A DNA stretch of 64,000 nt. It comes from JBMFVE01 sp049966155 (lineage in GTDB: Bacteria > Bacteroidota > Ignavibacteria > Kryptoniales > JAKASW01). Each line of letters opens with the position of its first letter. Within the stretch, counting starts at the first letter, position 1. This document shows, piece after piece, positions 17,535 to 26,682 of this stretch. The stretch is from contig JBMFVE010000002.1 in NCBI GenBank assembly GCA_049966155.1, positions 186,001 through 250,000 of the forward strand. Reading direction: 5' to 3'. Made by a program: the position numbers and the translations under genes. Below the pieces are notes generated by a model. It made no database searches and was not told where the DNA came from. It was given only the letters and a program-made list of their open reading frames with translations.

Positions 17535-18329
17535 ATGCCTGATAATTTCAAGATTCATGTAGCCAAAAGGTCACTTTCCCAGAACTTTCTTATTGATGGG
17601 AACATTTCTCGAAAGATTGTACAGGCTCTGGATATTCACGATGGAGATGTTATTGTAGAAATTGGTCCGGGTAAAGGGGCGCTGACCGGCATTCTGGCTG
17701 AAGCACCGGTGAAAGTCTTTGCAGTGGAAAAGGATGATTATCTCAGCAGTCAACTCAGGGAACAGTTTGCCTATAATCAGGAAATAAATATCATTAATAA
17801 TGACTTTCTTGAATTTAAACTCCCGGAGGTGTCACGTAAGGTTAAGGTCATCGGAAATATTCCATATAATTTAACTGCAAAAATTATTTCCTATATTGTC
17901 GATAACAGGAGTCTGATTAAAACAGCCGTAATTATGGTCCAGTCTGAGGTAGCCAATCGACTGATTGCCCATGAGGGTACAAAAGCGTACGGCGCCCTTT
18001 CAGTTCGGCTCCAGCTAACGTCCTCGGTTAAAAAGTTATTTGATGTTAGCCGTTCCTGTTTCCGCCCGTCTCCCGGTGTCGACTCATCGGTTCTTTCAAT
18101 TATGTTTGAAAAGCAGATAGACATTCAGGATGAGGAGAAATTTGCAAAATTTGTGAAAGGGGCATTTTCAATGAGGAGAAAGATGATCAGACATTTCGTT
18201 TCGCACAAATATGGAAGGACAAAACTTGAATTACTTCCAGATAAAATCAACACTAAAAGAATAGAGGAACTATCCCCGAGAGAGATATATGACCTTTTTC
18301 TCATACTTGAAAGACCATCTTCACACTGA
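17535..18329 (+). CDS. rsmA: 16S rRNA (adenine(1518)-N6/adenine(1519)-N6)-dimethyltransferase
   Basis: KsgA/RsmA dimethylates two adjacent adenines in the 16S 3' hairpin during 30S maturation. The SAM-binding motif EIGPGKGALTG and the catalytic GNIPYNLTAKI (NxxY type) are present, as is the N-terminal SLSQNFLID. ATG 17535 gives 264 residues; a GTG at 17520 would add five. Neither has a strong ribosome site, so coupling to the AsmA-like gene 37 nt upstream is likely. The 3' end overlaps the next gene. Confidence 0.95.
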   Translation: MPDNFKIHVAKRSLSQNFLIDGNISRKIVQALDIHDGDVIVEIGPGKGALTGILAEAPVKVFAVEKDDYLSSQLREQFAYNQEINIINNDFLEFKLPEVSRKVKVIGNIPYNLTAKIISYIVDNRSLIKTAVIMVQSEVANRLIAHEGTKAYGALSVRLQLTSSVKKLFDVSRSCFRPSPGVDSSVLSIMFEKQIDIQDEEKFAKFVKGAFSMRRKMIRHFVSHKYGRTKLELLPDKINTKRIEELSPREIYDLFLILERPSSH

Positions 18330-19212
18330 AGATTTACGCCCAATTGATAAACTTAACATTACCTTTTCACTTCTCCTTGCCCTTCTTGCTTTAATTTTTG
18401 CAGAGAGAGTGAATGCCTGGCCATACATAGTTGGGATTAATCTTATTACTTCAGTTGGCATTTTAAAGCTTGTGGCATTTGACAATGGCTCCTCAAACTC
18501 ATTTTCCAGATTTGTTGTTAGATGGTATTCCCTGCCATTTATCTTCATTACTTTTAAGGAATTATACTGGATGGTCCATCCAATCCATCCCGGCGACATG
18601 GATTATTTGCTTATTGAATTAGACCGATTGATATTTGGATACGATCCGACGTTGACTCTGGATAAACTCGCCACACCGGCATTGACGGAATTTCTGCAAA
18701 TATGTTACAGCAGCTTTTATATTTTGTGGATTATCCTGGGTGTCGATTTGCTTGCACATCAAAAGCAAAAGGAATTTGATTACTATTTTTTTCTTCTGAT
18801 GTACGGATTTTATCTTTCTTACATTGGTTATCTGCTTGTTCCAGCAATAGGTCCTCGTTTTACATTACACGATTTTTCAAGGCTGGATGTTGAACTACCT
18901 GGATTATATCTAACTGACTTCCTGAGGCACGTGATAAACTCAGGTGAGTCAATCACAAACATTTCACAAGCAGCAGCTTTAGCCCAGCGTGACTGCTTTC
19001 CAAGCGGACACACAGAAATGACCATTTTGACAATATTGTCGGCCATTAAATTCAGAGCACGATCTGCTATGGTAATTATTCCTTTAGGGATGGGATTGAT
19101 TTTTGCCACTGTTTATATGAGATACCATTACGGCATTGATGTAATAGCTGGATTGCTCTTTGCTGCCTTTGCATATGCAACGGCTCCTCTGGTAGAAAAA
19201 AGGCTGATTTGA
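18289..19212 (+). CDS. PAP2-family membrane phosphatase
   Basis: 307 residues with about six membrane helices. The C-terminal half has phosphatase motifs: PSGHT in RDCFPSGHTEMT, and RYHYGIDVIAG (the SRxxxxxHxxxD-type motif, with RYHYGID). It probably dephosphorylates a lipid phosphate such as phosphatidate, undecaprenyl pyrophosphate or inositol-phospholipid intermediates at the periplasmic face. The spacing resembles the inositolphosphotransferase/PAP2 group, but the substrate cannot be assigned. The ATG (18289) lies inside rsmA, giving a 41-nt out-of-frame overlap. GAGAG precedes it. Confidence 0.8.
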   Translation: MTFFSYLKDHLHTEDLRPIDKLNITFSLLLALLALIFAERVNAWPYIVGINLITSVGILKLVAFDNGSSNSFSRFVVRWYSLPFIFITFKELYWMVHPIHPGDMDYLLIELDRLIFGYDPTLTLDKLATPALTEFLQICYSSFYILWIILGVDLLAHQKQKEFDYYFFLLMYGFYLSYIGYLLVPAIGPRFTLHDFSRLDVELPGLYLTDFLRHVINSGESITNISQAAALAQRDCFPSGHTEMTILTILSAIKFRARSAMVIIPLGMGLIFATVYMRYHYGIDVIAGLLFAAFAYATAPLVEKRLI

Positions 19213-19317
19213 TGAGGAACAACTTCTTTAAAATATCTTCAAGATTGATACTCTTTCGTGGTAAACTATCCCGCACCACCAGATGTAATTTGATCGGTTG
19301 CGCGTTTTCAAGTACAA

Positions 19318-21534
19318 TCAGTAGGATCGGATCAGAGCAACCTTTCCGACAACAGTTTCCCCTGTGCCCATTGAATAAGCGGTGACAACATAAATTCCAC
19401 TTGGAAGAAGATTACCTTCCATGTCGCTTCCATTCCAATATGCAACCTTACCACCCTGAGCTGCAAAATCAGCTACTAATTTACCATCCACTGTGAAGAT
19501 TTTTATTTGAGAGTTCTCAACAAGTCCGCTAATCGTTATTGGAGTATTTATCGGCAATCGAGCCGGATTTGGAAATATCTTTAGTGATGTAAAAGTCTGA
19601 ACAGGTTCAAGAACCCCTGTGTTTAATGCACTTACTCCGTAGTCTGTTGCAAAATAAACAATACCGTTTTTGCGGTCACATGCCACTGACTTGACTGTAT
19701 TGCTTAAAAGCGGACTGTTGGTGACGTCGTAATGAGCCACCTCTGTATTGCCGTCCTTTGAAAGGAGATAAACGCCTGTATTTGTAGCAACCCACTTTCG
19801 ATCAAGGGCATCGTAATCTATACCGTTGATGTTTTGGTCAAGCATGCTGAAAATAGATGTCATATACGAAGGAGATGAAGGATCATATATCACATTCAAT
19901 CCAAGGCTTGTGCCAATCCATACCTGATCCTCCTTATCAACAAGCACTGCGTTCACCTGATTACTCAAGAGCCCATTGTTCTGAGTTATTGAAAAACTTC
20001 TGTCGTCTGCCCGATTAGATAAGGTACCGTTGGCGTTGTAGTAAAAAACTCCATGGTAGTCACCTGCCTTATCCCCAAATCCATCACCAAGCCAGAGGCC
20101 ACCATAAGCATCAATGGCAATGCTTGCATAACCAGATGGAGGTGCAAATGGATTCTGGAATGTTATCCATGTAGAATCTGACGGCTCATAAACTGCGAGC
20201 TCATTTCCGTTGTAAGCAAGGGGGTTCGTTATCCAAATATTGCCTGAAGGGTCGCACACTGCATTTCCAACTAAAACGTAATTTACATCGTTAGGTTCAC
20301 CCACAAGAAGTGAGTTCGTTTTATTAAAAACTGTTAAAGAATCATTTGAAATCAGAGCCATTCCGTACCCCCATGAACCCAGCACAATTCTGTTTGCGCA
20401 AATAGCGCTGACGCGATAAAAACTATTGGTAGTCAGGGCAGGCATGTTCCCCTTCGAATAATTTGTCCAGTTCTTTCCATTGAATTTCATAAACGCTGTT
20501 CCCACATCGTTTGAGCTTGTGGAACACCATAAATTTCCATCTCCATCAACAGCAAGCTGCGATATGACATTTGTTGCGGGCCCCGGGGGCATTAGCTGAG
20601 TGGATGTACTTCCAAGTAAGGTAAGGCCCGACGAACTTCCAACAATGCCGAGTGAATCGTTGTACAAAACGCCAGTATTCGCATTTGATATTGATGGTAA
20701 CAGAGTTAGCTTCCCTGATAAATCAACCTTGTAAATTCCGAGCTTCCCAACAACAAAAAGGGAGTGGCTTGTTGTGTACATGGAGATTATCCTGTCATTT
20801 TGAATGTTTTGAACCACCTGAAAAACAACACCATTGCTGGTTGACAGCAATCCATTATTTGTGCCGATGTACAACTTACCCCCAAATTGGGCAAGTGAAT
20901 TTACGCCTGACGACAGCGATAATGTATCAAGTGTTTGCCATAAGTCAGGCGCCGCAAGGTTAATCCCGTTCCTCGGGGCAACTGACAATCCTGAACTGCT
21001 GCCTACAAAGATTTTATCAAGGAAAGGTAATATGCTGTTTGCCGGGGTGTTAGCTTGATTTAAAACGAAATGGGTATAACTGTTTATAACATTAAAAGTT
21101 GAACGGGAAACAATGACAACACCAAAAGCCGTGCCGACAAAAATAGTATCACCGGAAAAAGCAATGCTGTTAATACTCTTTTGTATTGCGCTTGACTGTG
21201 CAATATCCTTTTGAGTACGAACAACCTTTCCAGTACTGTCAATTTCATCAATAAAACCGGCCTGTTCACCAACGTAAATGAATCCGCTGTCGGATGCTAT
21301 TGCAGTTGCAATTATACTGGAAAGGCCTTCAGTTGTCGTATAAAGAGAGAACCTGTTGGTAACAATATCCAATGAGAATACTCCACCATTTGTAGCTGCC
21401 CAGATGTGCTCGCCGGAAATGGCAAGGCTGTTCACATTGAACATGCTGGAGTAATTTTTCCATGATACTATTTGCGGGAATCCGGCGGATGAAATGAAAA
21501 AAACCGTAAGGAACAGGAGGAACTGTTTTTTCAT
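19318..21534 (-). CDS. PorZ-like beta-propeller protein with type IX secretion C-terminal domain
   Basis: 738 residues. A Sec signal peptide (1-20) is followed by a PorZ-like N-terminal propeller (SWKNYSSMFNVNSLAISG, WAATNGGVF, GLSSIIATAIAS, VGEQAGFIDEID). Further two-component-regulator-propeller repeats follow (VWIGTSLGLNVIYDP, KWVATNTGVYLL). The last 80 residues (FPNPARLPINTPITISG...KIFTVDGKLV...GIYVV) are a T9SS type A sorting domain. In Porphyromonas, PorZ is part of the cell-surface attachment complex that loads anionic LPS on T9SS cargo. The order of domains supports a related role, but a generic surface propeller is possible. Its ATG overlaps the ribH stop (ATGA). Confidence 0.75.
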   Translation of the reverse strand: MKKQFLLFLTVFFISSAGFPQIVSWKNYSSMFNVNSLAISGEHIWAATNGGVFSLDIVTNRFSLYTTTEGLSSIIATAIASDSGFIYVGEQAGFIDEIDSTGKVVRTQKDIAQSSAIQKSINSIAFSGDTIFVGTAFGVVIVSRSTFNVINSYTHFVLNQANTPANSILPFLDKIFVGSSSGLSVAPRNGINLAAPDLWQTLDTLSLSSGVNSLAQFGGKLYIGTNNGLLSTSNGVVFQVVQNIQNDRIISMYTTSHSLFVVGKLGIYKVDLSGKLTLLPSISNANTGVLYNDSLGIVGSSSGLTLLGSTSTQLMPPGPATNVISQLAVDGDGNLWCSTSSNDVGTAFMKFNGKNWTNYSKGNMPALTTNSFYRVSAICANRIVLGSWGYGMALISNDSLTVFNKTNSLLVGEPNDVNYVLVGNAVCDPSGNIWITNPLAYNGNELAVYEPSDSTWITFQNPFAPPSGYASIAIDAYGGLWLGDGFGDKAGDYHGVFYYNANGTLSNRADDRSFSITQNNGLLSNQVNAVLVDKEDQVWIGTSLGLNVIYDPSSPSYMTSIFSMLDQNINGIDYDALDRKWVATNTGVYLLSKDGNTEVAHYDVTNSPLLSNTVKSVACDRKNGIVYFATDYGVSALNTGVLEPVQTFTSLKIFPNPARLPINTPITISGLVENSQIKIFTVDGKLVADFAAQGGKVAYWNGSDMEGNLLPSGIYVVTAYSMGTGETVVGKVALIRSY

Positions 21535-22004
21535 CTATTGAGCTTTATGTGCCTGAAAAGCTGTACCATCTCAATTGCTGCAACTGCAGCATCAAAACCC
21601 TTATTCCCTATTTTACCGCCTGCACGATCAATAGCCTGTTCCAGAGAGTCGGTTGTCAGTATACCGTAGATTACGGGAATCTCTGAGGAAATTGAAAGCT
21701 GGCCAATCCCTTTTGCCGATTCTCCGGCAATATAATCAAAGTGTGGAGTTTCCCCTCTAACGACGGCACCGAGGCAAATTACCGCATCATATTTTTTAGC
21801 AGAACAAAGCTTTCCCGCAACTGCTGGTAACTCAAAAGCCCCAGGGCACCTATAAACGTCAATATCATTTGTGTTGACTCCATGTCGAATTAGTGCATCT
21901 TCAGCTCCGTTAAGGAGTCGGTCTGTAACCACTCCATTAAATCGACTAACTGCAATAGCTATTTTAAGTCCTGAGCCATCAAGTTTGCCTTCAAAACTAT
22001 TCAC
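21531..22004 (-). CDS. ribH: 6,7-dimethyl-8-ribityllumazine synthase
   Basis: Condenses 5-amino-6-ribitylamino-uracil with 3,4-dihydroxybutanone phosphate in riboflavin synthesis. Motifs: the substrate pocket AVSRFNGVVTDRLL, the PGAFELP loop, and GAVVRGETPHFDYIA with catalytic His (88). The start is set at GTG 22004 (157 aa) because AAAGGAG lies 5 nt before it, 13 nt after the upstream stop. An ATG at 22028 would overlap the previous gene and swallow this site. No other rib genes are in the window. Confidence 0.96.
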   Translation of the reverse strand: MNSFEGKLDGSGLKIAIAVSRFNGVVTDRLLNGAEDALIRHGVNTNDIDVYRCPGAFELPAVAGKLCSAKKYDAVICLGAVVRGETPHFDYIAGESAKGIGQLSISSEIPVIYGILTTDSLEQAIDRAGGKIGNKGFDAAVAAIEMVQLFRHIKLNR

Positions 22005-22017
22005 TTTTTCTCCTTTC

Positions 22018-22860
22018 TCATGCTGCAATATTCAATTTCTTTTTCATAAGATTGACTGAATCAATTTCGACAAAAAATTTTCCAAGATTATCCTCATCTT
22101 TTCTAAGTCCACCATGAAAATCACTTCCCCCGCTAATCAGGAGAGAATTATTAGAAGCTAACCTCCTCCATTTATTCTCTTCAAATTGAGAATGAGATGG
22201 ATGGACAACCTCAATGCCATTTAATCCAGACTTAACAAGATATAGAAGCACGTCTTCTGATATATAATGAGAAGGATGCGCAAGAATACTTAGTCCACCT
22301 GCGGCACTTATCATATTGATAGCAGATTCCGGTGAAAATGGGTGGTTCCGTTCGTAAGCAGGGCGCCCGATTCCAAGATACCTGTCGAAAGCTTCCTGGT
22401 AATTGTTAGCATACCCTTCCCTGACCAGCATATCGGCAATGTGAGGCCTGCCAATGGGTTTCTTTTCTCCAAATTTTTCTACAATCGTGTCTAAATTTAT
22501 TGGGATTCTGATTTTATTAAGCTTTGTGATGATTCTCTGAGCACGTTTCAACCTCCCTTCCCTTAGCCTGATGAGCTGTCTTTGAAAGTTGCCATCTGAA
22601 AAATCAATAAAGTAGCCGAGAATATGAAGCTGAATATTGCCAATAGCTGTTGTGATTTCAATTCCCGGTACAAAGTTGATAGAATAGTTTTTACAAATTG
22701 CCGTGGCCTCTTCAAGACCTTCGACTGTATCATGATCTGTGATGCTTAAAGTAGTGATTCCGGCAGCAGCGACCTTATTAATAACCTCGTTTACACTGTA
22801 TGCGCCATCAGAAAAATTTGTGTGAGTATGAAGATCTGCACTCGAAGAGTAATCTGTCAT
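22018..22860 (-). CDS. PHP-domain phosphoesterase (RNase AM / 3',5'-nucleotide bisphosphatase type)
   Basis: 280 residues. The PHP metal motifs are DLHTHTNFSDG, SITDHDT, the Glu in GIEITT, AHPSHY and the C-terminal GGSDFHG, which together form a trinuclear metal site. The length and order match the YciV/RnaAM group, which hydrolyses 3',5'-nucleoside bisphosphates and trims short RNA. A histidinol-phosphatase role is less likely from the motif order, although his genes lie in the same long minus-strand run. There is no ribosome site at the ATG. Confidence 0.85.
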   Translation of the reverse strand: MTDYSSSADLHTHTNFSDGAYSVNEVINKVAAAGITTLSITDHDTVEGLEEATAICKNYSINFVPGIEITTAIGNIQLHILGYFIDFSDGNFQRQLIRLREGRLKRAQRIITKLNKIRIPINLDTIVEKFGEKKPIGRPHIADMLVREGYANNYQEAFDRYLGIGRPAYERNHPFSPESAINMISAAGGLSILAHPSHYISEDVLLYLVKSGLNGIEVVHPSHSQFEENKWRRLASNNSLLISGGSDFHGGLRKDEDNLGKFFVEIDSVNLMKKKLNIAA

Positions 22861-22948
22861 TGGAAAAATAACCTGGTCACATGAAGACTGTCAGTTAAAA
22901 ATTTCTATCCATGAGTCACATAACTGCAACACTTAATGATTCATTAAT

Positions 22949-23632
22949 TCAGGAAAATTTTTCCCGAAATGTATCATAGTTTAAAATAGAGACATTATTA
23001 TTTTTTACATCAATCAACTTCATTTTCTCCATTTTAGTGAGTGTTCGCGATACGGTTTCTCGTGTAGTGCCGGCCATGTTTGCGATTTCTTGCTGAACCG
23101 GAAGATCCTCTATCTCAACCCTACCCTGTCGTATCCTGCCACGCTCTTCCGCAAATTGTAAAAGCACATACCCAACCCTATGAAATGCATCCTTGAGTGA
23201 AAGGCTTTTTATCAAGGCATCTGCTCTTCTCAATCGCTGGGTTAACTGCTTAAGAAGTGATACAGATATTGCAGGGTACTCGTGAAGCAGGCTGACAAAG
23301 TCCTTGCCATGTATCATGAAAAGCTCTGAATCATCAAGTGCTATCACGCTTGCAGAGCGGGATTCACCATCAAGCAATGCCATCTCACCGAACACTTCTC
23401 CTGGACCCATTATGCTCAGTATTATTTCCCTGCCATCCTCACCAATCCTGACCACTTTTACCTTTCCAGAAATTATCACAAATAAGACAGACCCGGCTTC
23501 CTCTTCCATCAGGATTAAATCCGACTTTCTGTATACCTTTTTAACTCCGCATCCAGCAATTCTTGATAAATCTCTTTCCTCCAGATTTTCAAAAATTGGG
23601 GTAACTCTTAGTATATCTATTGCCTCTTTCAT
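22949..23632 (-). CDS. Crp/Fnr-family transcriptional regulator
   Basis: 227 residues: an N-terminal cyclic-nucleotide-binding fold (about 8-130, with the PGEVFGEMALLDGESRSASV loop) and a C-terminal winged helix with recognition helix TTRETVSRTL. The helix keeps Arg-Glu...Arg as in CRP, and the Fe-S cysteine set of FNR is missing, so it is not an oxygen sensor of the FNR type. The cAMP-pocket-like GEMALLDGESRSAS suggests a nucleotide effector, but this is unproven. The start is ATG 23632, preceded by AGGAGCGAGGC; a longer start at 23692 lies in the -35 box. Confidence 0.9.
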   Translation of the reverse strand: MKEAIDILRVTPIFENLEERDLSRIAGCGVKKVYRKSDLILMEEEAGSVLFVIISGKVKVVRIGEDGREIILSIMGPGEVFGEMALLDGESRSASVIALDDSELFMIHGKDFVSLLHEYPAISVSLLKQLTQRLRRADALIKSLSLKDAFHRVGYVLLQFAEERGRIRQGRVEIEDLPVQQEIANMAGTTRETVSRTLTKMEKMKLIDVKNNNVSILNYDTFREKFS

Positions 23633-23663
23633 AGCCTCGCTCCTGATATTCACACAACACAAA

Positions 23664-23692
23664 AATATAGATTTGATGAATCTGATAATCAA
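23664..23692 (-). promoter_or_regulatory. Predicted promoter of the Crp-family gene
   Basis: On the minus strand, TTGATT (23687-23692), 17 nt, TATATT (23664-23669). The predicted leader is about 25 nt and carries the Shine-Dalgarno. This argues that the 136-nt gap after fbp is a transcription boundary. Confidence 0.6.
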
Positions 23693-23768
23693 GAAGTTCT
23701 GCTAAGGAGAGTGCCTGTTTACAGGGATTAAACCGATATGTTAAAGTTGGACTTATCACCCGCGTCAT

Positions 23769-24788
23769 TTAAGGCAGATGCCTCCTTCCCTGTATGAACT
23801 CCTCAGCTTCAACTACGTCCTCCTCGGAACCAATAATGAGGGGGGTCCTTTGATGAAGGCTGACTGGCAAAATATCGAGAATTCTCTGTCGACCGTCAGA
23901 AGCCTTTCCACCTGCGTGCTCAACTATGAAAGCAAGTGGGGATGCCTCATAAAGCAAACGCAATTTCCCCTCCGGATGGGATTTGTCCGCCGGGTACAAG
24001 AAAATCCCGCCGTAAAGTAAATTCCTATGAAAATCAGCAACAAGTGAGCCTACATACCTTGAACTGTAAGGTCGGTTGGTTGCCCTATCCTCAGTTTTTA
24101 AATACCTGATATAATTTTTTACACCCTCGTCCCACCTTTCAAAGTTTCCTTCGTTAACGCTGTAAATCTTCCCCCGTTTAGGAATTCGTATATTTTCGTG
24201 CGAAAGAAGAAACTCACCAACACTCGGATCGAGTGTGAAACCATGGACACCGTTTCCTGTGCAGTATACAAATATTGTACTTGATCCGTAAATCACATAT
24301 GCAGCAGCAACCTGCCTGTAACCAGGCTGCAGACAGTCCTCAGCCTTTCCTTTGCCTCCTGATGTCACCCTCCTGTAAATTCCAAATATGCTGCCTATTG
24401 AAACATTTGCATCAATATTTGAAGAGCCGTCAAGTGGATCATATAAAAGGACGTACTTCCCAACCGGATAGCGTTCAGGAATCTCCATAAGTCCTTCACT
24501 TTCCTCCGATGCCATAACGCAAAGATGACCCCCATGATCCATGGCACGGTAAATGGTCTCATCAGCAAACTCATCGAGTTTCTTTACCTCATCGCCGCTT
24601 AAGTTTGTTCTGTCAGTAGATCCAAGAATGTCTATAAGTCCTGCTTTACTTACCTCCCTCCATATAAGTTTGACTGCAATTGCCAGATCACTTAAAAGGC
24701 CACTAAAATCGCCTGTAGCTTCAGGATGCTGACGTTCACCTTCAGCAATATGGCGGCCCAGCGTCATGAGACGTTTCTTATCCGACAT
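23769..24788 (-). CDS. fbp: Class I fructose-1,6-bisphosphatase
   Basis: Dephosphorylates fructose 1,6-bisphosphate in gluconeogenesis. 339 residues from ATG 24788, which has GGAGG seven nt upstream; the longer ATG at 24803 precedes the site. The metal and phosphate motif YDPLDGSSNID with the upstream EESEG is diagnostic. Other family segments are GSIFGIYRR, YSSRYVGSLVADFHR and the C-terminal ASPLAFIVEHAGGKASDG. It lies 20 nt after the ABC exporter pair. Its downstream neighbour has its own promoter. Confidence 0.96.
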   Translation of the reverse strand: MSDKKRLMTLGRHIAEGERQHPEATGDFSGLLSDLAIAVKLIWREVSKAGLIDILGSTDRTNLSGDEVKKLDEFADETIYRAMDHGGHLCVMASEESEGLMEIPERYPVGKYVLLYDPLDGSSNIDANVSIGSIFGIYRRVTSGGKGKAEDCLQPGYRQVAAAYVIYGSSTIFVYCTGNGVHGFTLDPSVGEFLLSHENIRIPKRGKIYSVNEGNFERWDEGVKNYIRYLKTEDRATNRPYSSRYVGSLVADFHRNLLYGGIFLYPADKSHPEGKLRLLYEASPLAFIVEHAGGKASDGRQRILDILPVSLHQRTPLIIGSEEDVVEAEEFIQGRRHLP

Positions 24789-24808
24789 ATAGTCCTCCAT
24801 CATTTTAT

Positions 24809-26641
24809 TTACTTTTCCGCAGCGGTTTGAACCTTTTGGGTTTTCCGCTCCTGATCCTTGTATTGCAACTGGTACAGCTTGTAGTAAATTCCACCCAGTG
24901 CCAGCAGTTCCTGATGGGTTCCCTGTTCTCTAATCTCACCTTTATGCAAAACTAATATTTTAGAAGCATGCTGAATTGTGGACAATCGATGGGCTATTAC
25001 TATGCTCGTTCTTCCCGACAACAATTTTTCGGTAGCCTTTTGTATTAAGTTTTCTGTTTCAGTGTCAATGTTGGAGGTTGCCTCATCTAATATAAGAATT
25101 TTCGGGTCAAAAGCCAGTGCTCGTGCAAATGAAATAAGCTGTTTTTGACCCACTGACAGGGATGCCCCGCGCTCCCTGACTTCTTCATCATACCGTTTTG
25201 GAAGATGACTGATAAACTTATCAGCACCGACAATTTTTGCAGCCTCCTTCAGTTGCCTGTCAGAAATTGTCTCATCCCCAAGCGTGATATTATTCCTGAT
25301 TGTCCCTGAAAAAAGGAACACATCCTGCATTACAACAGCCATTTGACGGCGTAAATCAGACGTTGCCAGTTCCCTGATATTTATTCCATCGAGAAATATT
25401 TCACCTTTTGATACATCGTAGAATCTCATGAGCAAGCTGACTATTGACGTCTTCCCGGCTCCAGTTGCCCCCACTATTGCAACTGTCTCTCCCGGATTTA
25501 CAATAAATGAAACATTTCTAAGAACGTAGTCATCCCCATCATAGGCGAACCAGACGTTTTTGAACTCAACTTTGCCTCTAACATCACCAATCCTGATTGG
25601 GTTTGCTGGTTCAGCAACGAATGTTTTGTCATCCAGCAACTTAAATATCCTTTCTGATGATGCCATTGCTGTTTGCAGTATGTTGTATTTTTCGGAGAGG
25701 TCACGAATTGGGGTAAAGAATTGCTCAGTGTATTGCAAAAATGCAATCAAAATGCCAAGGGAAATTCCACCATGTAGCCTGAAATAGCTCTCAGAGACCA
25801 GATGACTACCCCCGAACCATATTATTAGACCGACAGCAAGAGCACTGGTTAATTCGACACCAGGGTAAAATAATGCATAGTAAAAAATTGATTTGATGTT
25901 TGCATTTCTAAGGTCGGAGTTAATCCTATCAAAATTCAAAAATGCGCGCTGCTCCCGGTTATATAACTGATCAACTATAACTCCAGTAATGTGTTCCTGA
26001 AGAAAGGCATTTATCCTTGCAATTAAGATGCGAATTTGTCTGTAGGAAGCCCTTACTTTTCTCCGAAACAATATGGTAATATAGGCAAGAACTGGCAGCA
26101 CAGTGAGTGTGACGAGTGCGAGCTGCCAGTTTAAACTAAACATGAAACTCAAGATCCATAATATTGTAAATATATCCCCAAATGCCATTACTATGCCTGA
26201 TGAGAAGAGCTCGTTCAGTGCTTCGACGTCGTTGGTTACACGCGTGACAAGTCTTCCTACCGGATTGCGGTCAAAAAATTTTACTCCAAGTTTTTGTAAG
26301 TGAGCAAATATTTGCATTCGTATATCATGAATTGTCTTTTGTCCGACCCATTGAGTTAAATAAGAGGAGCCATAGCGCAAAAATGCTTGCAATGCAATCA
26401 CACCAAATAAAATTCCTATGATCTTAAAAAGGCCTGCTATGTCACCTTTCTCAATATAGCTGTCAATTGCCACCTTTGTTAAATAAGGACGAACAGGGCC
26501 CATCCCTGAGTAAGCAATTGTAATAAGAACTGCAAAGACCACATGGCGCCTGTAAGGACTCAAATACTTTAACAGTCGTTTCATCAGGCGGGAGTCGTAC
26601 GCCTTACCAATTACTTCTTCTTCGTGAGTTTCTATCGGCAT
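24809..26641 (-). CDS. ABC exporter half-transporter, catalytically complete NBD (heterodimer partner B)
   Basis: 610 residues: six membrane helices (about 30-330), then an ATPase domain. Walker A is GATGAGKTS, Walker B ILILDEATSNID with the catalytic Glu kept, and the switch His is in IAHRLS. The signature reads LSVGQ (495-499) instead of LSGGQ. In heterodimeric exporters (TM287/288, BmrCD, LmrCD) this altered signature faces the partner's degenerate site. It lies 41 nt after its partner gene. Likely an efflux pump or lipid flippase; the substrate is unknown. Confidence 0.88.
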   Translation of the reverse strand: MPIETHEEEVIGKAYDSRLMKRLLKYLSPYRRHVVFAVLITIAYSGMGPVRPYLTKVAIDSYIEKGDIAGLFKIIGILFGVIALQAFLRYGSSYLTQWVGQKTIHDIRMQIFAHLQKLGVKFFDRNPVGRLVTRVTNDVEALNELFSSGIVMAFGDIFTILWILSFMFSLNWQLALVTLTVLPVLAYITILFRRKVRASYRQIRILIARINAFLQEHITGVIVDQLYNREQRAFLNFDRINSDLRNANIKSIFYYALFYPGVELTSALAVGLIIWFGGSHLVSESYFRLHGGISLGILIAFLQYTEQFFTPIRDLSEKYNILQTAMASSERIFKLLDDKTFVAEPANPIRIGDVRGKVEFKNVWFAYDGDDYVLRNVSFIVNPGETVAIVGATGAGKTSIVSLLMRFYDVSKGEIFLDGINIRELATSDLRRQMAVVMQDVFLFSGTIRNNITLGDETISDRQLKEAAKIVGADKFISHLPKRYDEEVRERGASLSVGQKQLISFARALAFDPKILILDEATSNIDTETENLIQKATEKLLSGRTSIVIAHRLSTIQHASKILVLHKGEIREQGTHQELLALGGIYYKLYQLQYKDQERKTQKVQTAAEK

Positions 26642-26682
26642 ACCTGTTTAAATATCTCCCCGGGACACTTCAATTCCTTTGC

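Noticed and set aside
22861..22890. CTGACA-N17-TTATTT before the PHP gene, possible third leaderless promoter
   Set aside because: The -10 match is poor and the gene has no independent support; I could not tell it from chance.
22949..23632. FNR-type oxygen sensor
   Set aside because: The four Fe-S cysteines of FNR are missing, and the recognition helix is CRP-like.
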